A program made the position numbers and the translations under genes. Source: Alcanivorax nanhaiticus (GTDB lineage: Bacteria; Pseudomonadota; Gammaproteobacteria; Pseudomonadales; Alcanivoracaceae). From it: a stretch of 64,000 nt of DNA. Positions 8,215 to 17,573 of the stretch are shown piece after piece. Positions within the stretch are counted from its first letter, which is position 1. Every line of letters starts with the position of its first letter. The notes under the pieces are model-generated. The model was given only the letters and a program-made list of their open reading frames with translations. It was not told the origin of the DNA and did no database searches. The stretch is taken from contig NZ_ARXV01000001.1 in assembly GCF_000756665.1 (NCBI RefSeq), forward strand, positions 62,001-126,000, in the 5' to 3' direction.

Positions 8215-8772
8215 TCAAAAGTAATAACGCCCGCCAACAGAAATATTATCGATATCTATATCGACTTCATCTCCCGCCTCATATTTGGTGAATTCCAAGG
8301 AAATCTTGGCATTCTTCCCGGCAGCAAACTGCGCTCCAAGCCCATAAAAGACGCTATTGCCGTCCTCACTCTCTGATGCCTCAAGGCTGAAGTCCGGTTC
8401 GGAATATTTAAAGCTGTATTCCGCATCCCAGAGCCAGACACCTAATCGACCATAAAACTCGAATCGTTCGTTAAGTGGGGCAATGCCCATGATGCTCAAC
8501 GTTGGGCCATCAATTTCTGCGCTGTCTTCATAACGGTAGGAAAATGACTCTTGTGAATACTCAGCTTCTCCAGTTGAGTAATAAGAGAATTCAAAAGCGA
8601 GATTTTCATTTGCCTGATAACCGGCAAGAAAGGAGTAGCTGGTAGCATCCTCGTAACCATCAACATCAAGGTCCGCCTTACCTAACGTTGCCCCAATAAA
8701 GCCTCCCTCCGCAAAGCAAGTTGCAGAACACATCGAGGCCAACACGGCGACTACGCGCATACTTCTTTTCAT
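8215..8772 (-). CDS. Outer-membrane beta-barrel protein
   Basis: A 185-residue small porin-like protein. It has a signal peptide (MKRSMRVVAVLASMCSATCF then AEGG), eight or so alternating amphipathic strands rich in Tyr, Phe, Ser and Glu (YSFLAGYQANENLAFEFSYYS, FYGRLGVWLWDAEYSF) and ends in the classic C-terminal strand GGRYYF used for BAM recognition. The start at 8772 has GGGGGA six bases upstream. It matches the OmpA-like/OmpW-size barrel domain (outer membrane protein beta-barrel). No partner gene is adjacent. Another barrel of similar size lies at 30166. Confidence 0.8.
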   Translation of the reverse strand: MKRSMRVVAVLASMCSATCFAEGGFIGATLGKADLDVDGYEDATSYSFLAGYQANENLAFEFSYYSTGEAEYSQESFSYRYEDSAEIDGPTLSIMGIAPLNERFEFYGRLGVWLWDAEYSFKYSEPDFSLEASESEDGNSVFYGLGAQFAAGKNAKISLEFTKYEAGDEVDIDIDNISVGGRYYF

Positions 8773-8958
8773 TTTTCCCCCAGTTTCTTGAGGCCGAACC
8801 AGCCTCTTCATATCCAAAACAAACAAGTATTCTAGACAAAATTCTGAATAAGCGATGTAAGCCATATCCTACAAAATCGACTTGTCTTGGGTTCCCTGCG
8901 CACTACCAGGCTCTAGATCGATCCAGTACGAAGGGGCAGCTACCCCTCAATCGCCCAC

Positions 8959-8987
8959 AAAAAAGCCGCGCAATGCGCGGCTTTTTT
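8959..8987 (-). terminator. Intrinsic terminator of the fumarase gene
   Basis: AAAAAAGCCGCGCAATGCGCGGCTTTTTT: a seven-to-eight-bp GC stem with A and T runs on the two sides, 23 bp past the fumarase stop. Likely bidirectional. Confidence 0.9.
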
Positions 8988-9009
8988 GGATTGAGCGTTG
9001 TAGTACGTA

Positions 9010-10518
9010 CTACGCGCTCTTTTCGGCGATTTTCTGTTTCCAGATAACCGGGCCGGTTTTGTGTACGGATTCGCCCAGGGAGTCCACGGCCACGGTGACG
9101 GGCATGTCTTCCACTTCGAATTCGTAGATGGCTTCCATTCCCAGATCTTCAAAGGCTGCCACGCGGGATTTGCGAATGGCTTTGGAGACCAGGTAGGCGG
9201 CGCCGCCTACGGCCATGAGGTACACGGCCTTGTTGTCCTTGATCGCTTCGATGGCGGTGTCGCCACGTTCGGCTTTACCGACCATGCCGATCAGACCGGT
9301 TTCTTCCAGCATGGTGCGGGTGAACTTGTCCATGCGGGTGGCGGTGGTCGGGCCGGCCGGGCCTACCACTTCTTCGCGAACCGGATCCACCGGACCCACG
9401 TAGTAGATAAAGCGGTTGGTGAAGTCCACTGGCAGTTTTTCGCCCTTGGAGATCATGTCCACCATGCGCTTGTGGGCGGCATCACGACCGGTGAGCAACT
9501 TGCCGGACAGCAGCAAGGTATCACCGGGCTGCCAGGTCTGGACTTCTTCCGGGGTAATGGTGTCCAGATTGACGCGCTTGGCACCTTCATCGTTGCCCCA
9601 GGCAATGTCTGGCCACTCTTCCAGATCCGGTGCTTTCAGATCCGCAGGGCCGGTTCCATCAAGGATAAAGTGCGCGTGACGGGTGGCTGCACAGTTGGGA
9701 ATCAACGCTACCGGCTTGTTGGCGGCGTGGGTGGGGTAATCCACCACTTTCACGTCCAGCACAGTAGTCAGGCCACCCAGACCCTGTGCACCTACACCCA
9801 GGGCGTTCACTTTCTCGAACAGCTCCAGACGCAGTTCTTCGGAACGGGTCTGGGCACCACGGGCCTGCAGCTCGTGAATGTCGATGGGGTCCATGAGGGA
9901 TTCTTTGGCGATCATCATGGCCTTTTCGGCGGTACCGCCAATACCGATGCCCAGCATGCCCGGCGGGCACCAGCCGGCGCCCATTTTCGGAATCTGTTCC
10001 AGCACCCAGTCCACCACGGAATCTGACGGGTTGAGCATAGCGAACTTGGATTTGGCTTCGGAGCCACCGCCTTTCGCCGCCACGTCGATTTCCAGGGTAT
10101 CGCCGGGCACGATGGAGTAGTTGATCACCGCAGGGGTGTTGTCCTTGGTGTTGGCGCGCTTGCCATCCGGGTCCGCCAGCACCGAGGCCCGCAGCACATT
10201 GTCCGGGTGGTTGTAGGCGCGACGCACACCTTCGTTGATCATGTCATCCAGGCTCATGTCACCTTCAAAGGTGACATTCATGCCCACTTTGGCAAACACG
10301 GTGACGATACCGGTGTCCTGACAGATCGGGCGGTGCCCCATGGCGGCCATGCGGGAGTTGATCAGGATCTGCGCCATGGCGTCTTTGGCTGCCTTGCTTT
10401 CTTCCTTCTCATAGGCCTCTTTCACCGCACGGATGAAATCGACCGGGTGATAGTAGGAAATGTACTGCAAGGCATCTGCCACGCTCTGGATCAGGTCATC
10501 CTGGCGAATCACCGTCAT
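9010..10518 (-). CDS. fumA: Fumarate hydratase, class I (iron-sulfur)
   Basis: A 502-residue cytoplasmic enzyme interconverting fumarate and malate in the TCA cycle with a [4Fe-4S] cluster. It has both halves of the class I fumarase fused: an N-terminal alpha domain (about 1-330) with ICQDTGIVTVF near residue 83, GGGSEAKSKFAML and GWCPPGMLGIGIGG, and PNCAATRHAHF with another cluster cysteine, then a C-terminal beta domain with GPTTATRMDKF. The three cysteine sites are as expected. Start at 10518 has AGGAG seven bases upstream. The gene is single, with a terminator at 8959-8987. The symbol is by family; fumA and fumB types cannot be told apart here. Confidence 0.95.
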   Translation of the reverse strand: MTVIRQDDLIQSVADALQYISYYHPVDFIRAVKEAYEKEESKAAKDAMAQILINSRMAAMGHRPICQDTGIVTVFAKVGMNVTFEGDMSLDDMINEGVRRAYNHPDNVLRASVLADPDGKRANTKDNTPAVINYSIVPGDTLEIDVAAKGGGSEAKSKFAMLNPSDSVVDWVLEQIPKMGAGWCPPGMLGIGIGGTAEKAMMIAKESLMDPIDIHELQARGAQTRSEELRLELFEKVNALGVGAQGLGGLTTVLDVKVVDYPTHAANKPVALIPNCAATRHAHFILDGTGPADLKAPDLEEWPDIAWGNDEGAKRVNLDTITPEEVQTWQPGDTLLLSGKLLTGRDAAHKRMVDMISKGEKLPVDFTNRFIYYVGPVDPVREEVVGPAGPTTATRMDKFTRTMLEETGLIGMVGKAERGDTAIEAIKDNKAVYLMAVGGAAYLVSKAIRKSRVAAFEDLGMEAIYEFEVEDMPVTVAVDSLGESVHKTGPVIWKQKIAEKSA

Positions 10519-10579
10519 GGGGAACTCCTGCTGGGACTGAATTTGGGGGCGGTAGTATAGCCCAGAGAACAAAGCAGGA

Positions 10580-10604
10580 GAAAACCCGCTGTTGGCGGGT
10601 TTTT
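10580..10604 (-). terminator. Intrinsic terminator
   Basis: AAAACCCGC, loop TGTTG, GCGGGTTTTT just past the end of the hydrolase gene (10614). It closes the YihY-acylphosphatase-hydrolase operon. Confidence 0.85.
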
Positions 10605-10613
10605 ACAGGGCAG

Positions 10614-11498
10614 CTACAGGGTGCAGTCACATTCAGTGGCTTTGAGCATGCGCAGCAGGTGGGCATTGACCTCATCCGGTTTCTCCAGATGAAGAAAATG
10701 TCCTGCGCCAGCAATGGTTTGCAGCTCTACCCCGCCTTTGAAGTCACTCTCGATGAGGGTTTCGTTCAACAGCTTGGGGCTCATGCAACCATCGTTTTCG
10801 CCGATCAGAATCTGGGTAGGGGTGGCCAGATCACGGCCCAGCCAGGCCCGCGCCTTGCGGTGTTCTTTCTTCCACACCTTGAACAGGGAGCGATACCAGG
10901 CCAGTGCAGCGGGGATAACACCCGGCTCTGACAGGGTGTGCTTGGCATTGTCCAGATACATTTCCGGCTCCCAGTTCGGAGACCAGCGACGCCACAACGT
11001 TTCTACCCCGCTGAGATCACCTTTGGTAAGCCAGGCTTCCGGGGCCAGTGGAAGTTGGAAGAACTGCATGTAGCCACTCAGCAGGATCTGCTCCGGCACT
11101 TTCAGCAATGCCTGCGGGATGCGCCGTACCGGCGGGATGGCAAGGGCACTGAAAGAACAGAAGGTATCCGGGGCCTGGGCACAGGCCAGGTAGCCCACCA
11201 CTGCTCCCCAGTCATGGCCGACCAGATGCACACGACCACCCAGCTGGGCAGCAAATACCATCAGGTCGTCCACGGCGGCGTAGAGGGAATAATCGCCGTT
11301 GCCCGGCTGGCAGCCGGGCGCATAGCCCCGCAATGCTGGCGCAATCGCGGTGTAGCCGGCCTTGGCGATGGCATTAATCTGCACCGCCCAGTTTTCGTAC
11401 GTATCAGGAAAGCCGTGCAACAGAATGACCGGTTCACCCTCACCCGCCATCAAGGCGGGAAAACGCAAATCCCCATTCACCAGCTCAACCTGTTTCAT
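10614..11498 (-). CDS. Alpha/beta hydrolase, epoxide-hydrolase-like
   Basis: A 294-residue soluble enzyme. HGFPDTYENW near residue 28 is the HGxP oxyanion motif, GHDWGAVVGY near residue 94 places an aspartate as nucleophile, and GAGHFLHLEKPDEVN near residue 268 gives the histidine: the pattern of epoxide hydrolases and haloalkane dehalogenases, not of serine esterases. IGENDGCMSP provides the acid region. The substrate is not predictable. Its ATG overlaps the stop of the acylphosphatase gene (ATGA), so it is the last gene of a three-gene operon that ends at the terminator at 10580. Confidence 0.85.
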   Translation of the reverse strand: MKQVELVNGDLRFPALMAGEGEPVILLHGFPDTYENWAVQINAIAKAGYTAIAPALRGYAPGCQPGNGDYSLYAAVDDLMVFAAQLGGRVHLVGHDWGAVVGYLACAQAPDTFCSFSALAIPPVRRIPQALLKVPEQILLSGYMQFFQLPLAPEAWLTKGDLSGVETLWRRWSPNWEPEMYLDNAKHTLSEPGVIPAALAWYRSLFKVWKKEHRKARAWLGRDLATPTQILIGENDGCMSPKLLNETLIESDFKGGVELQTIAGAGHFLHLEKPDEVNAHLLRMLKATECDCTL

Positions 11499-11764
11499 CC
11501 TGCCACCTCAAAGTAATTGGTCTTCAGCGCTTCTTCGGCACGGCACGCGACGTCATCGACCTTGGCCATCCACGGCCCTTGATGCATGGCATCGATCATG
11601 TCCAGCACGTCGTCATCGTTCCCCTGCAGCACCGCTTCCACCCGGCCGTCATCCAGATTGCGTACCCAGCCAACCAGATTACGCTGCAGCGCCGCCTGGC
11701 GAGTCCAGGCGCGATAGCCTACTCCTTGCACTAGTCCGGTTACCAGTACATGTCTAGTCAGCAT
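11495..11764 (-). CDS. acyP: Acylphosphatase
   Basis: An 89-residue enzyme that hydrolyses acyl phosphates. The signature VQGVGYRAW (residues about 12-20, catalytic Arg) and GWVRNLDDGRVEAVLQG (catalytic Asn near 38) are intact, and the length is the family norm. The ATG at 11764 lies within the last codons of the YihY gene (11-bp overlap), and its TGA overlaps the next ATG, so all three genes are translationally coupled. The link with the neighbours is unexplained. Confidence 0.92.
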   Translation of the reverse strand: MLTRHVLVTGLVQGVGYRAWTRQAALQRNLVGWVRNLDDGRVEAVLQGNDDDVLDMIDAMHQGPWMAKVDDVACRAEEALKTNYFEVAG

Positions 11765-13046
11765 TTGTCTCCTCCTGTGGCTGCGAATCAACCTGGCCCC
11801 GGAACAATTCATCCAATGGCACTTTCAGGGTTTGCATCAGTTCACCGCGGGCTTCATCCATGTGATCTTTCAAGCGATCTTCCCAAGGCAGCATCTCCTG
11901 TTGGGAACGGATACGCAGCTGGGTATGCAAGGGCCAGGGCAGCGCCGCCAGCAACTGCGCCAGGGTCAAATTGCGTAGATCACGAGACAGGATATAACCA
12001 CCTTCATCGGTACGCTGAATCAGACGGGCATCCAACAGCAGATTGCGGAACTCATCCCACTGGGAAATCCCCGACTGGCGCATCACCTTGCGCACTTCCC
12101 GGCTTCGCAATGTCTTGCCGTGTTGTTGCCGCTCCCAGAACACATGCAACAACCGCAGCAGCGCATGCATACGAGGCACCTTGCTGCGATGCTCCTGGAA
12201 TACCACCAGCGCCCGCACCAGTTCAGCCCCACCCAGCACAATGGTCCAGGACACATAGAGCCATAACAGAAATACCGGCACGGCCGCGAAGGCCCCGTAA
12301 ACTACCTGATAGCTGGGAGCCTGTTTGATAAAGAACGTAAAGCCCCCCTTGGCGAGCTCAAATAACAGGGCCGCGCACGCCGCGCCCAGCAGCCCTTGTC
12401 GGAACGGCACACTGGTATTGGGGACCACGGTATAGAGCAACGTCAGCATCAGGGTGGTAAACACGAACGGCAGCAGCGTCAGCCACATTCTCGCGCCACC
12501 CAGAAAGCTCACCGTTTCATTGAATACGCTCATGGAGGTGAGGTACGAACTGATTGCCAACCCGGCGCCAAGGAAGATGGGCCCCAGTGACAATACCGCC
12601 CAATACATCAACAGGCTGGTAAGCCCCTTGCGAGCGGTCGGCACTTTCCACATTCGGTTCAGTGTTTGCTCGATCGTGCGCAGCATCAGCACCGAGGTGA
12701 TCACCAGAAATACAATGCCCAACCCGGTAAGGTTGCTCGCTTGTTTGGCAAACGACTGCAGATGCTCAAGCAACATGTTGCCCGCTGAAGGCACAAAATA
12801 ATCAAACGCCCATTGCTGGAACTGCACCCCCTTGTCCTTGAGCGCCGGCACGGATGCCAGGACGGCAAAACTCACCGTCATCACCGGCACAATGGCAAAC
12901 AGGGTGGTATAGGTCAGCGCGGCAGCACTCTGCCGGCAACCATCTTCATTGAACTGTCGAACCAACAAGCCCCAAAAGGCACGCACGGAATCATATCGCG
13001 GGCGTACAGGGATCAGGGCATCCTCCATATCCATGGGTTCCTTCAT
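11754..13046 (-). CDS. YihY/BrkB family inner-membrane protein
   Basis: A 430-residue membrane protein of the YihY (formerly called ribonuclease BN) family. About six membrane segments span residues 40-290, including the family stretch QSAAALTYTTLFAIVPVMTV and SLGPIFLGAGLAISSY. The C-terminal 130 residues are soluble and resemble a winged-helix-like domain seen in the longer gammaproteobacterial members (RKVMRQSGISQWDEF). The molecular role is unknown; a transport function is often suggested. It opens the operon with acylphosphatase and the hydrolase, and diverges from arsC, 75 bp away. Confidence 0.88.
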   Translation of the reverse strand: MKEPMDMEDALIPVRPRYDSVRAFWGLLVRQFNEDGCRQSAAALTYTTLFAIVPVMTVSFAVLASVPALKDKGVQFQQWAFDYFVPSAGNMLLEHLQSFAKQASNLTGLGIVFLVITSVLMLRTIEQTLNRMWKVPTARKGLTSLLMYWAVLSLGPIFLGAGLAISSYLTSMSVFNETVSFLGGARMWLTLLPFVFTTLMLTLLYTVVPNTSVPFRQGLLGAACAALLFELAKGGFTFFIKQAPSYQVVYGAFAAVPVFLLWLYVSWTIVLGGAELVRALVVFQEHRSKVPRMHALLRLLHVFWERQQHGKTLRSREVRKVMRQSGISQWDEFRNLLLDARLIQRTDEGGYILSRDLRNLTLAQLLAALPWPLHTQLRIRSQQEMLPWEDRLKDHMDEARGELMQTLKVPLDELFRGQVDSQPQEETNAD

Positions 13047-13121
13047 AGAAAAGGCATCCTCTCCTTGCCACCGTGTGCCGGCAGCTTACAATGTCGGCGA
13101 ACTCACAGAATATGCAAAGCG

Positions 13122-13478
13122 ATGACGGACTACACTATTTTCCATAATCCACGCTGCTCCAAATCTCGCCAGACCTTGGCATTACTGGAAGAAAACGGCG
13201 TTACCCCCACTATTGTAAAGTATCTGGATGACACCCCGGATGCAGCAACCCTTGCGGCCCTGATCAAAAAACTGGGACTGAGCAAAGCCCATGATCTGGT
13301 ACGCAACAAGGAAGCCGATTACGCTATTGCCGGATTGAGCAAGGACAGCAGCGACAAGGATGTGATCGCTGCCATGGTGGCGCACCCCAAACTGATCGAA
13401 CGCCCGATTGTCGTTCGCGGCGATAAAGCCGTACTGGGCCGCCCACCGGAAAACGTATTGGCCCTGCTGGGCAAATAA
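13122..13478 (+). CDS. arsC: ArsC family reductase (glutaredoxin type)
   Basis: A 118-residue thioredoxin-fold protein. HNPRCSKSRQT at the N-terminus carries the catalytic cysteine, and RPIVVRGDKAVLGRPPE near residue 92 carries the arginine used in oxyanion binding, as in glutaredoxin-dependent arsenate reductases. The start at 13122 is fixed by this motif; the long upstream frame is not coding. It is followed after nine bases by wrbA in the same direction and may be the first gene of the large operon downstream. No ars regulator or pump is nearby, so a housekeeping role is possible. Confidence 0.9.
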   Translation: MTDYTIFHNPRCSKSRQTLALLEENGVTPTIVKYLDDTPDAATLAALIKKLGLSKAHDLVRNKEADYAIAGLSKDSSDKDVIAAMVAHPKLIERPIVVRGDKAVLGRPPENVLALLGK

Positions 13479-14414
<936 letters not shown>

Positions 14415-14425
<11 letters not shown>

Positions 14426-15095
14426 TGAACGGCTGGAGATTGAGACACCGGAAGGGACGCTGCTGACGCTGTCCCTGGCTGGCCCGATTCCCCGCGCCAT
14501 GGCCTACGGTATTGATCTACTCATTCGCATCGTCTTTTTTGCCATTTTCGCCATGGTACTGGCCGCCCTCGGCAAGGTGGGCACCGGGATCATGCTGATC
14601 ACCCTTTTCTTGCTGGAGTGGTTTTACCCCACACTTTTCGAAGCACTGCGCCACGGCCAGACCCCCGGCAAAAAATTCATGGGCATTGCCGTGGTACACA
14701 GCAATGGCACACCGCTGAGCTTCAATGGCAGCCTGATCCGCAACCTGCTGCGCACAGCAGATGCCTTCCCGCTGTTTTATCTGTTGGGCTTTATCAGCAC
14801 GCTGCTGAGCCCTCGTTTCCAGCGGCTCGGTGATATGGCGGCCAACTCCGTGGTTATCCATGTGGAGAGCACGCCTACTGCCGTGAAACCGGAAAATGCC
14901 GACACCACCCCACCGGATTGGCCCCTGACCCGGGAAGATCAACTCGCCCTGCTCGCCTTCCAGGAACGCCAGAGCCAGTTTTCTGAACCTCGCCAACAGG
15001 AACTGGCCCAGCTCGCTTACCCGGAACTGAGCCCTTCACTGGCACTGCAACGATTGAAAGCCGTCACCCGCTATCTGATGGAGGGGGCGCGATGA
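14415..15095 (+). CDS. RDD family membrane protein
   Basis: A 226-residue protein with an RDD domain: RAMAYGIDLLIRI near residue 27 (Arg and Asp of the first helix), a second helix, the RHGQTPGKKFMGIAVV stretch near residue 78 and a last helix with RFQRLGDMAANSVV near 135. The C-terminal 70 residues are soluble and charged, beyond the usual RDD core. RDD proteins are poorly known, some being transport-related. It overlaps both neighbours by a few bases and is part of the MoxR-DUF58 operon. Confidence 0.88.
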
Positions 15096-16081
15096 AACAG
15101 ATCCAGTTTGAAAACCGCTATCGCTCTGTGTGGAACGGCCTTGAGGCCCAGCTGGAACAACTGGAAGCCATTCGGGTGGGACGGCAGAAGGCTCTACCGC
15201 TGGACCAGTTCGTTACCGACTACCGGCAACTCTGCCACCAGCTGGCTCTGGCACGGGAGCGTGGTTATAGCCTGGAACTTCAGCAGTACCTGAACAACCT
15301 GGTGCTGCGCGCGCATCGTCAACTGTATCGCTACAATCCTTCGCTGGCGGATCGCATCGGCGATTTCTTTGGCCGCAGTTTTCCGCAGGCAGTGCGCCGT
15401 CAGTGGCGCTGGCACATGATCAGCGCGCTCAGCTTTGTGCTCTCCATTGCGCTGGCCTGGACCCTGGTGCATCAACAACCCGACATGGTCTACACGGTAC
15501 TGGATGAAAGCTCCCTGGCTGACATCGAAATGATGTATCAGCCCGATGAAGACGGCGGCAGCGATATTCATGCCGACCGTGATGGTAGCGATGATGTGCT
15601 GATGTTCGGTTACTACATCAAGAACAATATCGGCATTGCGTTCCGTACCTTTGCCGGTGGCCTGCTGTTGGGCGTGGGGGCCATTCTGGTCATGCTCTTC
15701 AATGGCAGTTTCTTCGGTGCCATCGCCGGGCATCTGATCAATGTGGGTGGCGATGAGCCTTTCTTCACCTTTGTGATTGCCCATGGCGCACCGGAACTGA
15801 CTGCCATCGTACTGGCCGGCGGTGCCGGGCTGCGCCTGGGCTGGGCTATTATTGCGCCGGGAGCGTACACCCGGCTCAATGCGTTGCGACTGGCTGCAAA
15901 AGACAGCCTGCCAACCATGTACGGCGTGTTCGCCTTGCTGTTACTGGCGGCCTTTATCGAAGCGTTCTGGTCACCACGGGACTTTGAGCCAGTGGTGAAA
16001 TACAGCGTGGGAGCGGCCTGCTGGGGCCTTTTGTATCTTTATCTATTGTTCGGGGGACGCCATGGAACTGGAAAAGGCTAG
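15092..16081 (+). CDS. SpoIIM (stage II sporulation protein M) family protein
   Basis: A 329-residue membrane protein. A soluble N-terminal third (about 1-105) is followed by a membrane helix, an acidic periplasmic loop (EDGGSDIHADRDGSDD near residue 155) and four to five helices. The SpoIIM signature is clear: TFAGGLLLGVGAILVMLFNG near 185 and HGAPELTAIVLAGGAGLRLG near 230. In spore formers SpoIIM works with peptidoglycan hydrolases; in non-spore formers the family is found beside MoxR and DUF58 genes, as here. It overlaps both neighbours (4 and 20 bp). Confidence 0.9.
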   Translation: MKQIQFENRYRSVWNGLEAQLEQLEAIRVGRQKALPLDQFVTDYRQLCHQLALARERGYSLELQQYLNNLVLRAHRQLYRYNPSLADRIGDFFGRSFPQAVRRQWRWHMISALSFVLSIALAWTLVHQQPDMVYTVLDESSLADIEMMYQPDEDGGSDIHADRDGSDDVLMFGYYIKNNIGIAFRTFAGGLLLGVGAILVMLFNGSFFGAIAGHLINVGGDEPFFTFVIAHGAPELTAIVLAGGAGLRLGWAIIAPGAYTRLNALRLAAKDSLPTMYGVFALLLLAAFIEAFWSPRDFEPVVKYSVGAACWGLLYLYLLFGGRHGTGKG

Positions 16082-17573
16082 CGCCCGACTGGCACCACGC
16101 AGCCCCTGGCAGGCAGTGGATTTGGGTTCCCAGATGTTCCGTCGCTGGGCCTGGCCTACCGTGCGTATCTGGCTGGCTTTCACTCTACTCCCCTTTCTCC
16201 TGACACTGGCCGCCACCAGCAGCTTTGAATCCTTCTGGCCGCTGGTGCTGTTCTGGTGGTTAAAGCCCGCCTGGGAGCGGCCCTTGCTGGCCTGGTACAG
16301 CCACGCCCTGTTCGCAGAAGAACTCACCCTCAAGGAACTGTTCAAACGCTGGAGGCACTATGCCCTGCCCGGCCTGATGGCGCAGTTGACCTGGCGGCGG
16401 CTCAGCCCGGCCCGCAGTTTCAATACTGCCATCTGGCAACTGGAGGGAGCTCGTGGCGATCAGGTTGGTCTGAGGCATCGCATTCTGCATCGCGCCCCGT
16501 CCAACCGCGCGGGGATGTTGACGATAGTCCTGTTCCATATTGAACAGTTCATGGCCTATGGAATGATGGCGTTGCTTTACATGCTGATTCCCTGGCAATT
16601 CAATCTGGAATTCAGCGACTGGTTCTTTGAACAAGGCATCCTGCAAACCCTCGTTGCCAGCACCTGCCTGTACCTGGTGCTGTGTGTCACCGAACCGCTC
16701 TATGTGGCCTGCGGATTTGCCCTCTACCTGAACAAGCGCACCTGGCTGGAAGGCTGGGATCTGCAACTCGGCCTCACTCGCATCGGTAAACGCCGCCGTT
16801 CCGGTACGGTTGCCGCCGTGCTGCTGTTGGCCCTACTGGCTCCGGTACTGCCAGAGCCCGCCAGTGCCGAGCCCACTCCAAAACATAAAACCAACACCGA
16901 ACAACAACAGGTGATTGAACTGCTGGCGGGCGAGGACTACATGCCTTTCGAAACCCGCACCAGCCGGGAGTGGAAAAATCGCGATGAGGATGCCAGCGAA
17001 GAAAGCAGCTGGTGGGAGATTTTCTGGGAAGCGTTTTTTGATAGCACCGACGATGGGGCCGAGCGTTCCAGCAAACCGCTCAATATTCCAGACACCCTGA
17101 TCTGGGTGGTGTTCTGGGCCCTGTTTGCCGCGATTGTGCTTTGGCTACTCATGAAAGTCGCATCACAGATTGGTTTCTCCGGCCCGATCCGCAAGCGCAA
17201 GCATGCTATCCCCACCCATGTGGCCGGGCTGGACATCCGCCATCACAGCTTGCCCGATGACCTGGAGCAGGCGGTGAACAGTGCGCTCGAAGAAAACGAT
17301 ATCCGTACCGCCCTGTCCTTGTTGCTGCGAGTCAGCCTGGCCACCCTGCTGCGCGAATACCCTGTTGCGCTCGCCGCAGGCAGCACGGAACAACATTGCT
17401 TGCGCACCCTGCAGCGCGAGCATGGCCAGGCCAGCGGCATTGAGGTACTCAAGCAGGTGGTGAATGCCTGGGTACGCACCGCCTGGGCACACCGCCCAGT
17501 GAGCGAAGGTGACGTGCGCGAACTGTTGGCGCAATGGCAGTCAGTACGTTTTGTGGAGGTGGAGCATGGCTAG
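16062..17573 (+). CDS. DUF4129 domain membrane protein
   Basis: A 503-residue membrane protein. Four to five helices occupy about residues 25-265, ending at LLLALLAPVLPEPASAEP, where an acidic periplasmic region of about 85 residues begins (EDASEESSWWEIFWEAFFDS near 310). A further helix at about 345-368 is followed by a cytoplasmic DUF4129-like domain (SALEENDIRTALSLLLRVSLATLLRE near 405). DUF4129 proteins accompany MoxR/DUF58 operons and resemble transglutaminase-associated membrane proteins. It overlaps the SpoIIM gene by 20 bp and the DUF4350 gene by 8 bp. Confidence 0.82.
   Translation: MELEKASARLAPRSPWQAVDLGSQMFRRWAWPTVRIWLAFTLLPFLLTLAATSSFESFWPLVLFWWLKPAWERPLLAWYSHALFAEELTLKELFKRWRHYALPGLMAQLTWRRLSPARSFNTAIWQLEGARGDQVGLRHRILHRAPSNRAGMLTIVLFHIEQFMAYGMMALLYMLIPWQFNLEFSDWFFEQGILQTLVASTCLYLVLCVTEPLYVACGFALYLNKRTWLEGWDLQLGLTRIGKRRRSGTVAAVLLLALLAPVLPEPASAEPTPKHKTNTEQQQVIELLAGEDYMPFETRTSREWKNRDEDASEESSWWEIFWEAFFDSTDDGAERSSKPLNIPDTLIWVVFWALFAAIVLWLLMKVASQIGFSGPIRKRKHAIPTHVAGLDIRHHSLPDDLEQAVNSALEENDIRTALSLLLRVSLATLLREYPVALAAGSTEQHCLRTLQREHGQASGIEVLKQVVNAWVRTAWAHRPVSEGDVRELLAQWQSVRFVEVEHG

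Noticed and set aside
9061..10026. Plus-strand 321-codon frame opposite fumarase
   Set aside because: Product is Gly/His-rich without motifs; the fumarase frame is certain.
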